Assembly: GCA_020746105.1 (NCBI GenBank)
Contig: CM036658.1
Coordinates: 29,599,099-29,663,098, forward strand
Length of the DNA stretch: 64,000 bases
Direction: 5' to 3'
From: Trogon surrucura
Taxonomy: Eukaryota; Chordata; Aves; Trogoniformes; Trogonidae
The position numbers were made by a program, and so were the translations under genes. This document shows, piece after piece, positions 1-9,844 of the stretch. Numbering within the stretch: the stretch's first letter is position 1; each line of letters begins with the position of its first letter. The notes under the pieces were generated by a model. That model was not told the origin of the DNA, did not search any database, and saw nothing but the letters and a program-made list of their open reading frames with translations.

Positions 1-568
1 GACTGTTTATTTTCCGAACTTCACAGTGTAAAGTAGTCCAGAAGTGAATCGATTTCCTTTGCCTGTGCCCTTAAAATTTATGAATAGAGCCTTTGGTAAA
101 GCTACTGAAAGTCCTATTTGTGGCAGCTAGATCACAGAGTACGATGTTGTTCTTGGAGCAAGCTCTGAGAACGGGACATTTAAGATTTGGATTTTAACTA
201 CACATTGCAAAGTCTTTCCTAAATAGCCTTCACATTCATATAGGTTTTGCCTTGTTTCTCTTGTGCTTTTTCCATATTAATTACTAGCAGAGAATTCTTC
301 AGTTACTTCTGCATGAAGAAAAGGATAATATGTTGCTGTTTGCTCTATTTTAGGAAATTGAGCGATTTACTTCACTCTCAATGGTTTCAGTGTTTATTTT
401 TGTAAGATTAAAGACAGTGCATATGGCAGTAATTCCGGTATTTCTTCTTGTGGATGAATCATACAAAAGAGTCGGACACATTGGGAAATCATATTACTGT
501 GTATTTTGTCATCAGAAAGGGTTGTAAGCAGTGAGTGATATAAGTTCAATCTCTCAGTAAAAACAGGA
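1..568. other. Intergenic DNA left of the ERV
   Basis: AT-rich sequence without a coding exon, repeat or RNA gene that I can recognise. It is the pre-insertion flank of the retrovirus at 575. The conserved gene order suggests it lies in the PRDM6-PPIC interval. Confidence 0.5.
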
Positions 569-574
569 GGTTAA
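569..574. repeat. Target-site duplication, left copy (GGTTAA)
   Basis: GGTTAA directly precedes the TG of the 5' LTR and recurs directly after the CA of the 3' LTR. Six base pairs is the usual duplication length for alpharetroviral and many class II ERV integrases. Confidence 0.9.
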
Positions 575-973
575 TGTAGAGGAATTTCTTGTGGAGCAGA
601 GGCACGGTATTACTTTAAAAACGTGGACAACCCAGCTTAGGCCTAAACAAAGGCTCTGTCCTTGAAGCTGCCTTGGAACACAGGGAGGAGGAGGTTTTAT
701 CTGTTTTGTGAGAGCTTTGCGAGATGCTTGGCGGGAGGTGCTGGCCCCGGGGGGAGAAGAGGGGGTGATAGCCGCTTGCATAGTGGAATGGCACTACCCA
801 ATAAAACGCTGGCGTGTGAACCGGTAACTGACCAACTCTGGGAAGGGGCAGGCGCGGGGACACTGCTGAACTGTATATATTGAGCTGTCCGGAGCAATAA
901 GGAGAGGACGATCTGTAGCCATATTGGTGTGATGATCGTTAACTTGGCCGGCTCTCCGAAGGGACCCTCTTCA
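575..973 (+). repeat. 5' LTR of the ERV
   Basis: This 399-bp LTR starts TGTAGAGG and ends CCTCTTCA. A TATA-like TATATAT lies at 874-880 and an AATAAG motif at 896-901. The likely start of R is near 918 (GCCATATTGGTGTG). A canonical AATAAA at 800-805 lies in U3, probably too far upstream of R to be the main poly(A) signal. The order TATA, AATAA-like motif, GCCAT, TTGGTGTG resembles avian alpharetroviral LTRs. No mismatch was seen against the 3' LTR. Confidence 0.93.
874..880 (+). promoter_or_regulatory. LTR TATA box
   Basis: TATATAT in the GC-rich second half of the LTR, about 40 bp before the presumed start of R. The same motif occurs in the 3' LTR at 3065-3071. Promoter activity is inferred from position only. 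Confidence 0.55.
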
Positions 974-975
974 TC

Positions 976-993
976 TGGTGCCCGAACAGGGAC
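976..993 (+). promoter_or_regulatory. Retroviral primer-binding site, tRNA-Lys3 type
   Basis: The 18 bases TGGTGCCCGAACAGGGAC start two bases after the LTR end. They match the complement of the tRNA-Lys3 3' end at 17 of 18 positions. The one change (T for C at base 4) would still pair as G:U. The TC spacer before it is the usual two-base gap removed at integration. Confidence 0.85.
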
Positions 994-1156
994 CCTCTAT
1001 GGACGCTTAAATGCGGATTGCTTAAATGTGGGAAGACTCCGAAGCATCGGACGTGAGCCGATTTGGGAGCCGGAGAGCTGGAGGCAGGAGAGTTCCGAGT
1101 GTGACCAAAAGGGCACCGGAGACCAGAGCTTGAGCAGCTGATCAAGCCCCTGCCAA

Positions 1157-1163
1157 GGTAAGA
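1157..1163 (+). promoter_or_regulatory. Splice-donor-like site in the ERV leader
   Basis: AAG/GTAAGA lies a few bases before the gag start codon at 1169 and is a near-perfect 5' splice-site consensus. In a simple retrovirus this would be the donor for a spliced env message. Its use here is inferred. Confidence 0.5.
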
Positions 1164-1168
1164 CCGCG

Positions 1169-1533
1169 ATGGAAACGGACGCGGCAACTCGCCTCCTTAG
1201 TATACTCTCTAAGAGAGGAGGAAAAGTAAAGGAGCGAGACCTATTAGCCCCATGGGCTTGGAAACGGGAGAAAATGAACGACCCGCCATTAATCTTTAGT
1301 TCCACGGAATGGTGTGAAGTAGGAGACTTTTTGTGGGACTGTACTCTAGAGGGAGGAAAAGAAGGAAAGGAAGCGAAAGATCTAGGAACAGTTTGGAAAA
1401 CTGTAATACGCACTCTAGAAATCATGCAAGCAGAAAAGAAAGTTGCTGCGGCAGCGATCAAAGCGTTGGGGGGAGGGCAGGAAAGGAAAAGGGTAAAGGG
1501 AGAAACTCCCTGCTCGTCCCGACTGGGTGGAAG

Positions 1534-1564
<31 letters not shown>

Positions 1565-1591
1565 AGAAACTGCACTGCATTGCCGAATTAA
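1169..1591 (+). pseudogene. Gag matrix-like remnant ending in an A tract
   Basis: This open frame of 140 codons begins at the first ATG after the leader and splice-donor-like site, the position of gag in a simple retrovirus. The first 105 or so residues look like a retroviral matrix domain: a short N-terminal helix (LLSILSKRGG), a DLLAPWAW segment, then helices with WCEVGDFLW and a segment ending AAAAIKALGGG. This is a family-level judgement by eye. From about residue 122 the frame runs into a 29-A tract and reads as lysines, then stops. The tract probably disrupts the true gag frame. No nucleocapsid zinc knuckle is visible downstream. It is annotated as a broken gag, although the short frame itself is open. 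Confidence 0.7.
1534..1562 (+). repeat. A29 tract inside the ERV gag region
   Basis: 29 consecutive A residues sit between the matrix-like segment and the following gag linker. A purine-rich GGTGGAAG precedes it and GGAGAAACTG follows. It is unusual inside a retroviral coding region. Confidence 0.95.
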
Positions 1592-1841
1592 GACTTTCGT
1601 CCTTGAGCTGAGCTCTTTTCTGAACAAGTGCATAACTCTTGCTTACTAATTATGAAAAGAGACCCTGACCAGCCAGGTACAGCTCATGTTGAGAGCTTGT
1701 CCGTGAGAATGAAGATAAGACGCTTCTTGTACACCAGATGTGCATGGGAGTGAACAGGAGAGTATGATCAAAACAGACCTGGGAAATTCTGCTCTCCCTG
1801 TGTGATAACAGCGTGACTGAAGTAATACTTGAGCTAATAAG

Positions 1842-1868
1842 AAAAAAAAAAAAAAAAAAAAAAAAAAA
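1842..1868 (+). repeat. A27 tract inside the ERV interior
   Basis: 27 consecutive A residues, followed by a G-rich purine stretch (GGAGGGGGGGGAAG). It is the second long A run within 310 bp in the same element. Confidence 0.95.
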
Positions 1869-1888
1869 GGAGGGGGGGGAAGAAGGAA

Positions 1889-2038
1889 GATCAGGATGAA
1901 CCCCTGAAAGAGATGCTGAACAAACTCGCTGAATTATCAACTAGACAGCAAGAAATAGAAGAAACCCTTAAACCAGTTCAGCTCCCCCATTACTATCAGC
2001 TCCCTCACTCAAGCCTGATTTTCAAGCTTGAACCATAA
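1889..2038 (+). pseudogene. Gag linker remnant (helical, E/Q/L-rich)
   Basis: An open stretch of 49 codons to a stop at 2036-2038 reads with a heptad-like E/L/Q pattern (KEMLNKLAELSTRQQEIEE), followed by a proline-containing tail. This resembles the segment between matrix and capsid in avian and class II gag proteins. It is out of continuity with the upstream gag frame because of the A tracts. The recognition is tentative. Confidence 0.5.
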
Positions 2039-2178
2039 AGGATCCTTTGCAACAGCGATGGAGCGGTGTCATCAGAGACGCTATAACAGAGGGAGATTGG
2101 GAAGCAGCCAGTTCGATTGCGTGTCCTGTTATTATTAATAACGGACAAGGGACCTGGGAACCGCATGATCCTGCATGA
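2038..2178 (+). pseudogene. Gag capsid N-terminal remnant
   Basis: In a frame shifted from the previous piece, codons 2053-2175 read WSGVIRDAITEGDWEAAS followed by a CPVI motif and a GTWEPHD motif, then stop at 2176-2178. The segment with VIRDAI, GDWEAA and CPVI is typical of the start of the capsid domain of alpha- and betaretroviral gag. The rest of capsid and nucleocapsid is missing, so the coding sequence is truncated within capsid. Confidence 0.65.
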
Positions 2179-2276
2179 TGCGGCTGTGCAGCATCCTGTC
2201 ACTTCAGCAGTGCAGCAGCAACACGACTGTGCACTGGGACTGCCTGTTGAACCCCTTGTTTCGCCCAGTGACGTGA

Positions 2277-2462
2277 TGGGACCCTGAGGTACTGATTACC
2301 AATGACGATATGGATTGGACTGGCAGAAGATGCTTACGGCTGATGGCAGAGCAATTATGGGAAAATGTGACTGTTCTCAATGTTACCTGTTGTATTAATA
2401 TGTATCCTCTTTGCGTGACTAACAATGAAGCTTATATTGGTTGTGTAATCAAAGCCACATAG
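2277..2462 (+). pseudogene. Possible env surface-subunit remnant
   Basis: A frame of 61 codons starts WDPE and contains two N-glycosylation motifs (NVT twice) near cysteine pairs (NVTCC), then PLCVTNNE, ending at a stop at 2460-2462. Cysteine-rich, glycosylated sequence at this place, just upstream of the transmembrane tail, suggests a fragment of the env surface subunit. The alternative is non-env filler. The junction with the capsid remnant marks the deletion that removed pro and pol. Confidence 0.5.
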
Positions 2463-2616
2463 TAGGTGTTAAGGTTTATGTACTAACCAGCAGAGCGATC
2501 TTTCTTTAGCTAAAAGCAAGGCAGGGAAACCAGCTGCCTTTTGCTTTGTTAGAAGTGTGTGATTAAGGATCAAAGTATGATTTAGGGCGATGGGTGTGAG
2601 AACTTTGACAGGATGA
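2463..2616 (+). other. ERV interior without a clear coding frame
   Basis: About 150 bp between the surface-like and transmembrane-like env pieces. Stops occur in all three forward frames and I recognise nothing specific. It is presumably decayed or deleted env. Confidence 0.4.
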
Positions 2617-2856
2617 ATTAAGAGTTTAGTTAAGGCATTTTTGGTTATTGCAGTTTTAATTGTTATAGGCTTAGTTATGTTTAGTTGTTTGATAAGTATA
2701 ATCAAGAAAATTATAAGCAAGCTAGTGGATGAAGCCTGGGTTGTCCAAAAAGAAAAAGGGGGATATGTAGAGGAATTTCTTGTGGAGCAGAGGCACGGTA
2801 TTACTTTAAAAACGTGGACAACCCAGCTTAGGCCTAAACAAAGGCTCTGTCCTTGA
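2617..2856 (+). pseudogene. Env transmembrane tail remnant running into the 3' LTR
   Basis: After an upstream stop (2614-2616) an open frame encodes a strongly hydrophobic membrane span (LVIAVLIVIGLVMFSCLISI), then a basic stretch (KKIISK) and an acidic or aromatic tail. The frame continues through the polypurine tract (read KEKGG) and about 90 bp into the 3' LTR before stopping. A membrane span plus short tail directly upstream of the polypurine tract is the expected position of the end of retroviral env. Fusion peptide, heptad repeats and disulfide loop are absent, so it is a non-functional fragment. Confidence 0.7.
2747..2763 (+). promoter_or_regulatory. Polypurine tract of the ERV
   Basis: AAAAAGAAAAAGGGGGA lies two bases (TA) before the TG of the 3' LTR. 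Position and composition are those of the plus-strand primer of reverse transcription. Confidence 0.88.
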
Positions 2857-3164
2857 AGCTGCCTTGGAACACAGGGAGGAGGAGGTTTTATCTGTTTTGT
2901 GAGAGCTTTGCGAGATGCTTGGCGGGAGGTGCTGGCCCCGGGGGGAGAAGAGGGGGTGATAGCCGCTTGCATAGTGGAATGGCACTACCCAATAAAACGC
3001 TGGCGTGTGAACCGGTAACTGACCAACTCTGGGAAGGGGCAGGCGCGGGGACACTGCTGAACTGTATATATTGAGCTGTCCGGAGCAATAAGGAGAGGAC
3101 GATCTGTAGCCATATTGGTGTGATGATCGTTAACTTGGCCGGCTCTCCGAAGGGACCCTCTTCA
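2766..3164 (+). repeat. 3' LTR of the ERV
   Basis: A 399-bp copy of the 5' LTR, offset by 2,191 bp, with no difference seen in line-by-line comparison. The open frames translated from the two LTRs are also identical. It carries the same TATA and AATAAA/AATAAG motifs. Confidence 0.93.
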
Positions 3165-3170
3165 GGTTAA
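3165..3170. repeat. Target-site duplication, right copy (GGTTAA)
   Basis: The GGTTAA that directly follows the 3' LTR matches the left copy at 569-574 exactly. Confidence 0.9.
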
Positions 3171-3680
3171 TAGAATCATGGAACGTTTAGGGTTGGAAGA
3201 GACGTTTGGAGGTCATCTGGTCCAACCTGTTGCTCCAGCAGGGACACCTACAGCCAGTGGCCCAGGACCACGGCCAGGTGGCTTTTGAATATCTAATGGA
3301 AGGGAGACTCCACTACTTTTCTGGGCAACCCTTGCCAGTGCTCAGTCATGCTGACAGTGAAAAAGTGTATTCTGATGCTCAGAGAGAACTTCCTGTGTTT
3401 CAGTATATTCCCATTGCCTCTGGTCCTGTCACTGGGCACTTCTGAAAAGAGCCTGTCTCAGTCTGGTTTGCACTCTCTCTTCAGATATTTATATACATTG
3501 GTGAGATTCCCTCAAGCCTTCTCTTATCCAGGACGAGCAGTCCCAGCTCTTTCAGCTTTTCGTCATCGAAGAGATGCTCCATTCTCTTCAACAACTCCAC
3601 GGCCCTTTGCTGGACTCTCTCTAGTATGTCTGTCTCTTGCACCAAGAAGTCCTGAACTGGGATCCAATCATCTGCTCCAC
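3171..3680 (-). mobile_element. CR1 LINE, 3' end, 5'-truncated
   Basis: The sequence begins TAGAATCATGGAACG, then GGTTGGAAGAGACG and TCATCTGGTCCAACC. This is the reverse complement of the CR1 3' tail. It continues through the 3'UTR into a stretch corresponding to the end of ORF2, where typical phrases such as CTCTTCAACAACTCCACGGC and CCTTTGCTGGACTCTCTC appear in diverged form. The right limit is approximate. The ERV inserted within a few bases of its 3' terminus. Confidence 0.8.
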
Positions 3681-3689
3681 CATTACAAC

Positions 3690-6600
3690 TGCATTAAATA
3701 AAAACATTAAAAATGAAAATTATGCTAAGTAGTAGATGTTTTCCCTGATTTGGTATGTTATTTAATAATAGAAATTAATGATGTGACTTCTGGTGATGCT
3801 AGAAGGGAAGAGTTCTGAGGAAAAAAGCAGAGAAGCAAGAAAGCTGTTAGCAAGAATTTCACGTGTGAGCATAGCTGCATGCTTTATTTCAACTACCTGA
3901 ATGACCAAGAGCATCATTTATCACCTAGCTAAATCTTAACCTTTTTGACTCAGTCTTCAGTTGTGTGAGGAAGAGGAATTCACTCCTGTTCCATTCAAAA
4001 AGACTGCTACAGTCAGCCCTGTTCTGTAGCCCTAACAAGGCACCGGAGGTGCTGGCAACAAGAAAAGGAAGCTGGCAACAGCATGAGAGTGCAACATGGG
4101 TAAATCGTTACCAGAATCTACAAAAAATACAAAAGCCCTAACATATCTGTTGAGTGGAAAGGAAACAAGTACAGAAAGGTCCAACACACTAGCAGATCCT
4201 AGAACTGAGTCTGTCCTGTAGAGCTACCTGCTGCTTTTTAGGGTGCATCTACATGTTGTGTTTAATCTTACACAGGCATCTTTCACTATCCCACTTTCCT
4301 GCTCTCTGTCGTTCACCAAAGTAAAACTGGATCTATTAGCTGTGATGCTTTAGAATGAGCTGTTCTGGTTTGCAGATGCACCAGATAACCAACCTACAAA
4401 AAAGAAGGGTATGTTTTTTATCAGATCAGCAGGTTTATCTGACTCATTGCATAGCTCTATGATTATTTCTGTGACATAACAGACCAGATAGAGCTTGATG
4501 GTTGCAATGCAAAGGAAGAGAAAAAAATGAACGGGACCACCTCTTTTTGGCAACAGCCCACGATTAAATCAGATTAAATGCAACACAAAAAAAGCATCCT
4601 CACAGAGCAATGAATAAAGTTTTTGAATGTGGCTTGTGGTGTTGCACCCATAAGGACTCTCATCAGTTTGTTATTTTTTATACCACATCACAGATCCTGC
4701 CTCTCCACACTCAGACTTCAAGCAGATAGCAGCATCTCATGGAATATGGGCCCTCTACCATCTCTGGTTCTTAAATACGTATTGGTTCCCCTCTCCAATG
4801 ACTGTGGAAAAGGCCTTAAGAAAAAGTGAAGACAATGAAACAATGAAAAATAACATGTAGCTCCAGTTACAGAGAAAGATGATCATCTTCTCATCAGTGT
4901 TATTTAATGACAGATCCTCAATAACATACAGTAACATGCAGGGGCTAAGAGGGGGCTAGTATTATCATTACTGAGTATTCAGACTTGTTAGGTTTCCTCT
5001 CCAATTCTGTATACTGCAGAAATCTCCTGTTGAAAAATTTTCTGAGTAATTACGAGTAAACACAAAATCCAATCCAGTCTTGATCCAATGCCCCTTCCCC
5101 TGAAATTCAATAGGAAATGCTCTTTTGATGACCTTTGGATGTAAAGCCCTAATGAAAGCCTTGTAACTGCAGATAATCTTAAAGTTACATGTTAGGATGA
5201 TGAAACCATGAACACTTCTGTGAATTCTTATCTTGCCAAGTAATCATGGTTTTTGGCCCCTAGACAAAAGGGTCAGTAAAAGCAGCTGAACTCCAAACCC
5301 AGCTCCTTACCCACGGTACTCATCTCTCAGGCTACTATCCTGCCATGCTGAGAGAAGAGCAAGATAGCTCTGTTATTAGTTTTTAGGTGTCTCTTGACTG
5401 GCAACTTCTGGAACATTTAGTTCAGTCCCCTCGCAGAAAAAAAATATCCTTGGGTCTCCAACAGTATTCCAGTCTAATCAAAGTGATAGCTCCCTACTTC
5501 TCTACCTTTTTCTCAAAGTCCAATATGGCTCCTCATACCTCCTATGTGGTTGAATCAGGGCAGGCAAAAGAATTAAATACAAATTAAAATAATAGAAATA
5601 TGCAATCTATAAATAACATTGACAAAATAAACGTGAACTCCTTCTCTTTTCACTGATTCTTCTCTTCATAATTGTCCCCTTATTTCCAGTATAAACTACC
5701 GTAAGTCTGTTCTCCTAATCCTATTAAATTTACCGCAGTGATCATGAGAAGGGGCTCAAAGTGATGTGTAGTATCTAAGTACATACGAGTTGATGTAGTT
5801 GAATACGGTCTTTCCTGATGTTGTGGTGATACTAGTGTGAACTGGGTCACCATGCAGCTCTTGACATCAGAATTTTCTTCCTGATTTGAGGCCTCCTGAA
5901 ATCAGTGGCAGCTTTGATGATTCCTGAAGTCAAGCCAGGCATTCACAACTTGTGTTAGCCCACTCAGTCTACTCCCACGTGCATTTTCTGTCTTGTTTGT
6001 GCAGACAATCTCTTTCACAGTTTCTTGCAGCACTTTCAGGCTGGTGCGTAAAATTCCAATGCTGTTTTGAAAGCCAAATCCTCAAAATATCAAACTCTCT
6101 TATCAACTGCCAATATTTTTATATGAGAAGTGGAACTGTCACTAAAGCTTCTGAGCTTTTATTAGTAGCTGGGTCTGGGTCAGAGATTGCTGTGACAGTG
6201 TGCAAAGCCTTTTTCTTGCTCCTCAGTCACAGAGTCATCTTACATGGATGATACTAATTTCTCCTGCTCTGGGACTGGTAGCTGCCAAAAGCTAGCGTCT
6301 GCTACCCTTTAGGGTTTGTAGGGGTAATGTTCCTAATAAAACAGCAAACAGCGCATGATCTATAGCTATCTGTAATCATATATGATCAATCCCAGTTACC
6401 CGAGAAGGCAGTTGTAGATGCATTCTTTGGAAAGACACCGGAGTATCTAAAAGACCTCTTCTTCCCTCCCCAAGCCGATTCTGAAAAACACGTCCTTGGG
6501 AAGCCTAGATTTCTGTCAGAAAACAGTTCTATTATTCAGAAATATGATGCCTTCCAAACACAAAATACAGACAATTTGCTACTGGTTAGTGGACAGCAAT

Positions 6601-9600
6601 TCTAGTATCAAGAAAGTAATTTAACTAATTTCGACTATTTATCCAGAATCCTGAGCATGTGCTCAGTTCTGTAGCCATTACCTGCATGATATTACAAATA
6701 ACACATATTACTGACAGCAGTTGAGATTACTCATGCTAGAAGCCTGCTTTTTTTTTTTTTTTTTTCCTTTAAGACATCACTTTAGCTTCTGTAGCTTTGA
6801 ATGCCTGGAAAAATGATTTGGAAATATACTTTTTATTAAATTTGCTTGTTTCGATGACATTAGCTGACACTACTATTTAGTAGATACAGAAAGGTGGTAT
6901 CACTAAGTGAGAAAAGCACAGGTTTAGGTAAGGACAATTGCTTTCTACCTCACTCAACTCAGCCAGTTCAGGACTTTGAAGGTGACGCTGTTGGAAAAGT
7001 AGATGCAAGGCTGGGTAGGATCTCAGCTCCTGATGGGTTCCTATCAGCTTCAGCCAGCCAGCTTCAACTGAAGCAGCTGAGCTTTGTTCAAGATCTCAAC
7101 AAAAGTCCCTGTTTGCTTTACCAGGTCCTTGCCCAGCAGGGAGAGACAAAGTTTCCACGCAAACTAAGTGTTAAATAAGGCATTTGTAGATACTGACACT
7201 ACCTAGTCATCCAATTTCAGACAGGATGCCAAGGCTTCACAGAGTGACACAGGGGTCTGTATATTGCTGGAAACTATCTCAAGTAGTCAAAGCATCATCT
7301 CACAACACAGTTTTGATCTTGCTGTGATTCAGGATGAGCTAGTTGCACTTGATTTCTTGTCAGCATCCTGATGTCTCAATAGCAGAGGCAACAGCGTCTG
7401 CTGGAACATAGAGACACTCTTGTTGTTGTACTGCTGGAAGCTGCTCCGGTGAGGATCCATCACTTACCCTCCCAATGGTAACTTCTGAAAAATACAGATG
7501 AGTCCTGCAACTGAACCACTGATCTCTGTGTAGCAATGAAGTAGTGATGTAAGTTACTGTGCAGGGAGATGAGCTAGAACTTTTTGTAAATCTCTGAAAA
7601 AAGTCAGTGGGAAAGGAATAGAAGGGATGGAAAGGAAAGCTGAAGCCTTAACTTCATGTTTATCCCAGCTTGCCACAGTATGAACTTGTGCCTGTCTTCT
7701 TAGCTGTCCCTCACAGATGACCTGCTCCTGTCGCAATTTTCACAGAGGAGTTCTTTCTAACGGACTGATCTGTAAAGTATGGGTTTCTTATTTTCCGCTA
7801 GAAATCAGGATTGGGACACCTGAAAATGTAGCCCATTCAGGTCATGGCTGAAATATGTGATAATATCTGTACTCATGCAGATTTATTCTAGGACTGAAGG
7901 AAGAAGCATGAATCATGCCTCTACCTTTGAATTGGTAAGAAGTTCAGACACAACTATGGATAAGCTTGATATAATCAGATCATAGCTGTGAAATGTCTCT
8001 TATAAGACTCATACATTCTGGCAGAAAAGACTGCATGTGGACACTCTTAATCTCACTAGAAAAACATCCTTAGCCAAGTTGATCCTTACAGGCTGCCAAA
8101 TGTACAAATTCTACACTACCAAATGTAAAAATCCAGCTCAGACAAAAATTGCAATTAATGGAGAAGCATCACAGACAGAAGATAGAGAGAAAAGAAGGTC
8201 AGCCAACAAAGACACTCCTTCTGGAAGGCTTCACCAACGCACCATTCATGTACTGTTGAGTATCCTGCTTTGACAGGGGCAAACACCACTTTGTAAGGAC
8301 TGATGCTAAAGAAGCAGAAACAAAAAGATCCAAGTTCTAATTTACATTTAAAACACTCATTTTGTTTTTCTAAATGGCTTGAATCTAATTTCCTAATGAC
8401 ATTATAATTTATGAACCATGTCATTAAAAGACAACACTTCAGCTGTGGATGACATTGTTTATTCTCGAGGGGAACATTTACTGCATTAGACATAATATAC
8501 GTAGCCAACGTGTTTATGAAATTAGTACCAATTTTGTCTTCATGTTCAAGAAGATTTACTGGTTCAAATTTACAGATTGGTGCCCTAAGTGTGAAAACAG
8601 TAGTTTGCGTGTCACATGATATATCAGTCTGCTTTTATAGTAATGTATGATCACAACAGTTGTGAATAAACCGCAGATTTACAACACTACTGAGGTCTTC
8701 TACAAAGGGATACATATAAAGCTGTCACTTCTTTGGCTCTGCTGTCTGAAGTTAGAGAATTTTGACACAGAACATTGCTAAATCTAAGAAAGTGCTGGCT
8801 TTTCTGTCAACTGGGAGAGAGACAGGACATAGCCCCAAAAAGGAAAAAGCTTTCCTGGAACTGAATTTTAAGTACTCACTGTAATCACTTTCCTTCAGCA
8901 GCAGCCACAACTGGCAATCTTAGGGGTGACTTTTTTCTCACTTGTCAGGTTGATGGAAGGAAAGATGTGAAGGAAGAGCTCTGTAAAAAGTGAGTTCCCT
9001 AGAAGCCTGCAGTGCCAATGAAATCATAAGAATGCTAATGTTTAAAGAAGCCTGAATATTTTGGAACAGAGCAGCACATGGACTTTATCAACCTGATGTT
9101 TTAATGAGGAGAAAAATGCCACCAGTAGTTTGCCAAGCCAAAATTTCTGTTTCTAAGAATGCCATTGACACATCCCTAGATACAATCAGAGAAACATCTG
9201 CTCTGTTTCTACTCTGCCACTGCTTCCGCTGGAAACCAGGGTCATATTTTAAGATATGTAAAAACTGACACAAACATAAATCAGCTATCAGGTAGCATGT
9301 GTGGAATTTGATTTAAATCCACCAAAGTCTATTTTGAACTCAAAAATAATAATCAATGCAAAGCCTTGGGGCTTCTAATGATGATTATCTGGAATTTAAT
9401 GGATTAAATTATCTAAATGGGATTTTGTACTCTTTCACGATCCAAATCATTACTTTGTCAACCAAAAGTCTGTGAGATGTGCCATCCAAAACATTACGTA
9501 ATTAAGGTATGCTTCCAGACATAAAGAAAATATGGCATCCAGCAAAGTATAAGCAATCTAAAGACTGAAGAAATAACAAAAGTTTCAATGGTGTTACAAG

Positions 9601-9740
9601 TACACTGAGCCTTCAGCATATAAAAGGCAATGTGAAGTGATATTTCTGAAAGCATTACACAGTAAAATTATATTAACATATCTGATGCTCGAGCTATTTA
9701 TCCTAGGTTCTTTTACTGACAGTCACAAATGTGATTCCTT
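3690..9740. other. Intergenic DNA, no gene recognised
   Basis: About 6 kb of AT-rich sequence. Open frames are short (99 residues or fewer) and show no domain, splice context or composition of coding sequence. A T run of about 20 bases lies near 6748-6765. I see no RNA gene or further transposon that I can name. Confidence 0.5.
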
Positions 9741-9742
9741 TT

Positions 9743-9838
9743 CACAGAATCATAGAATGGTTTTGGTTGGAAGGGACTTTTAAGAATCATCTAGCCCAAC
9801 CCCCCTGCCATGAGAATGGACATCTTCAACTAGATTAG
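9743..9838 (-). mobile_element. Short CR1 3'-end fragment
   Basis: CACAGAATCATAGAATGG, then GGTTGGAAGGGACTT, ATCATCTAGCCCAACC and CCCCTGCCATGAG is the reverse complement of the CR1 tail. Only about 95 bp survive. Confidence 0.88.
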
Positions 9839-9844
9839 AGACTT

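Larger units (their letters stand above)
575..3164 (+). mobile_element. Young non-autonomous endogenous retrovirus (class II, alpha/beta-like), 2,590 bp
   Basis: A full LTR-internal-LTR structure is visible. Two 399-bp LTRs (575-973 and 2766-3164) begin TG and end CA, and I found no difference between them. The hexamer GGTTAA flanks both sides (569-574, 3165-3170), as expected for a 6-bp target duplication. A tRNA-Lys-type primer-binding site follows the 5' LTR after TC (976-993). A polypurine tract (2747-2763) precedes the 3' LTR, separated by TA. A splice-donor-like AAG/GTAAGA sits at 1157-1163, just before the gag start at 1169. The 1,792-bp interior holds a matrix-like gag start, a later gag and capsid-like piece, a short env-surface-like piece and an env transmembrane tail. 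No protease, reverse transcriptase or integrase is present, so it cannot move on its own. Identical LTRs imply a recent insertion. Assignment to class II rests on the 6-bp duplication, the primer site and the LTR layout. Confidence 0.93.

Noticed and set aside
997-1575. 192-codon open frame on the - strand inside the ERV
   Set aside because: It is the antisense shadow of the gag region; its phenylalanine run is only the A29 tract read backwards.
2469-2972. 167-codon - strand frame across the ERV env/LTR region
   Set aside because: Antisense to the env tail and the LTR. The same peptide start appears in both LTRs, and no protein family is recognisable.
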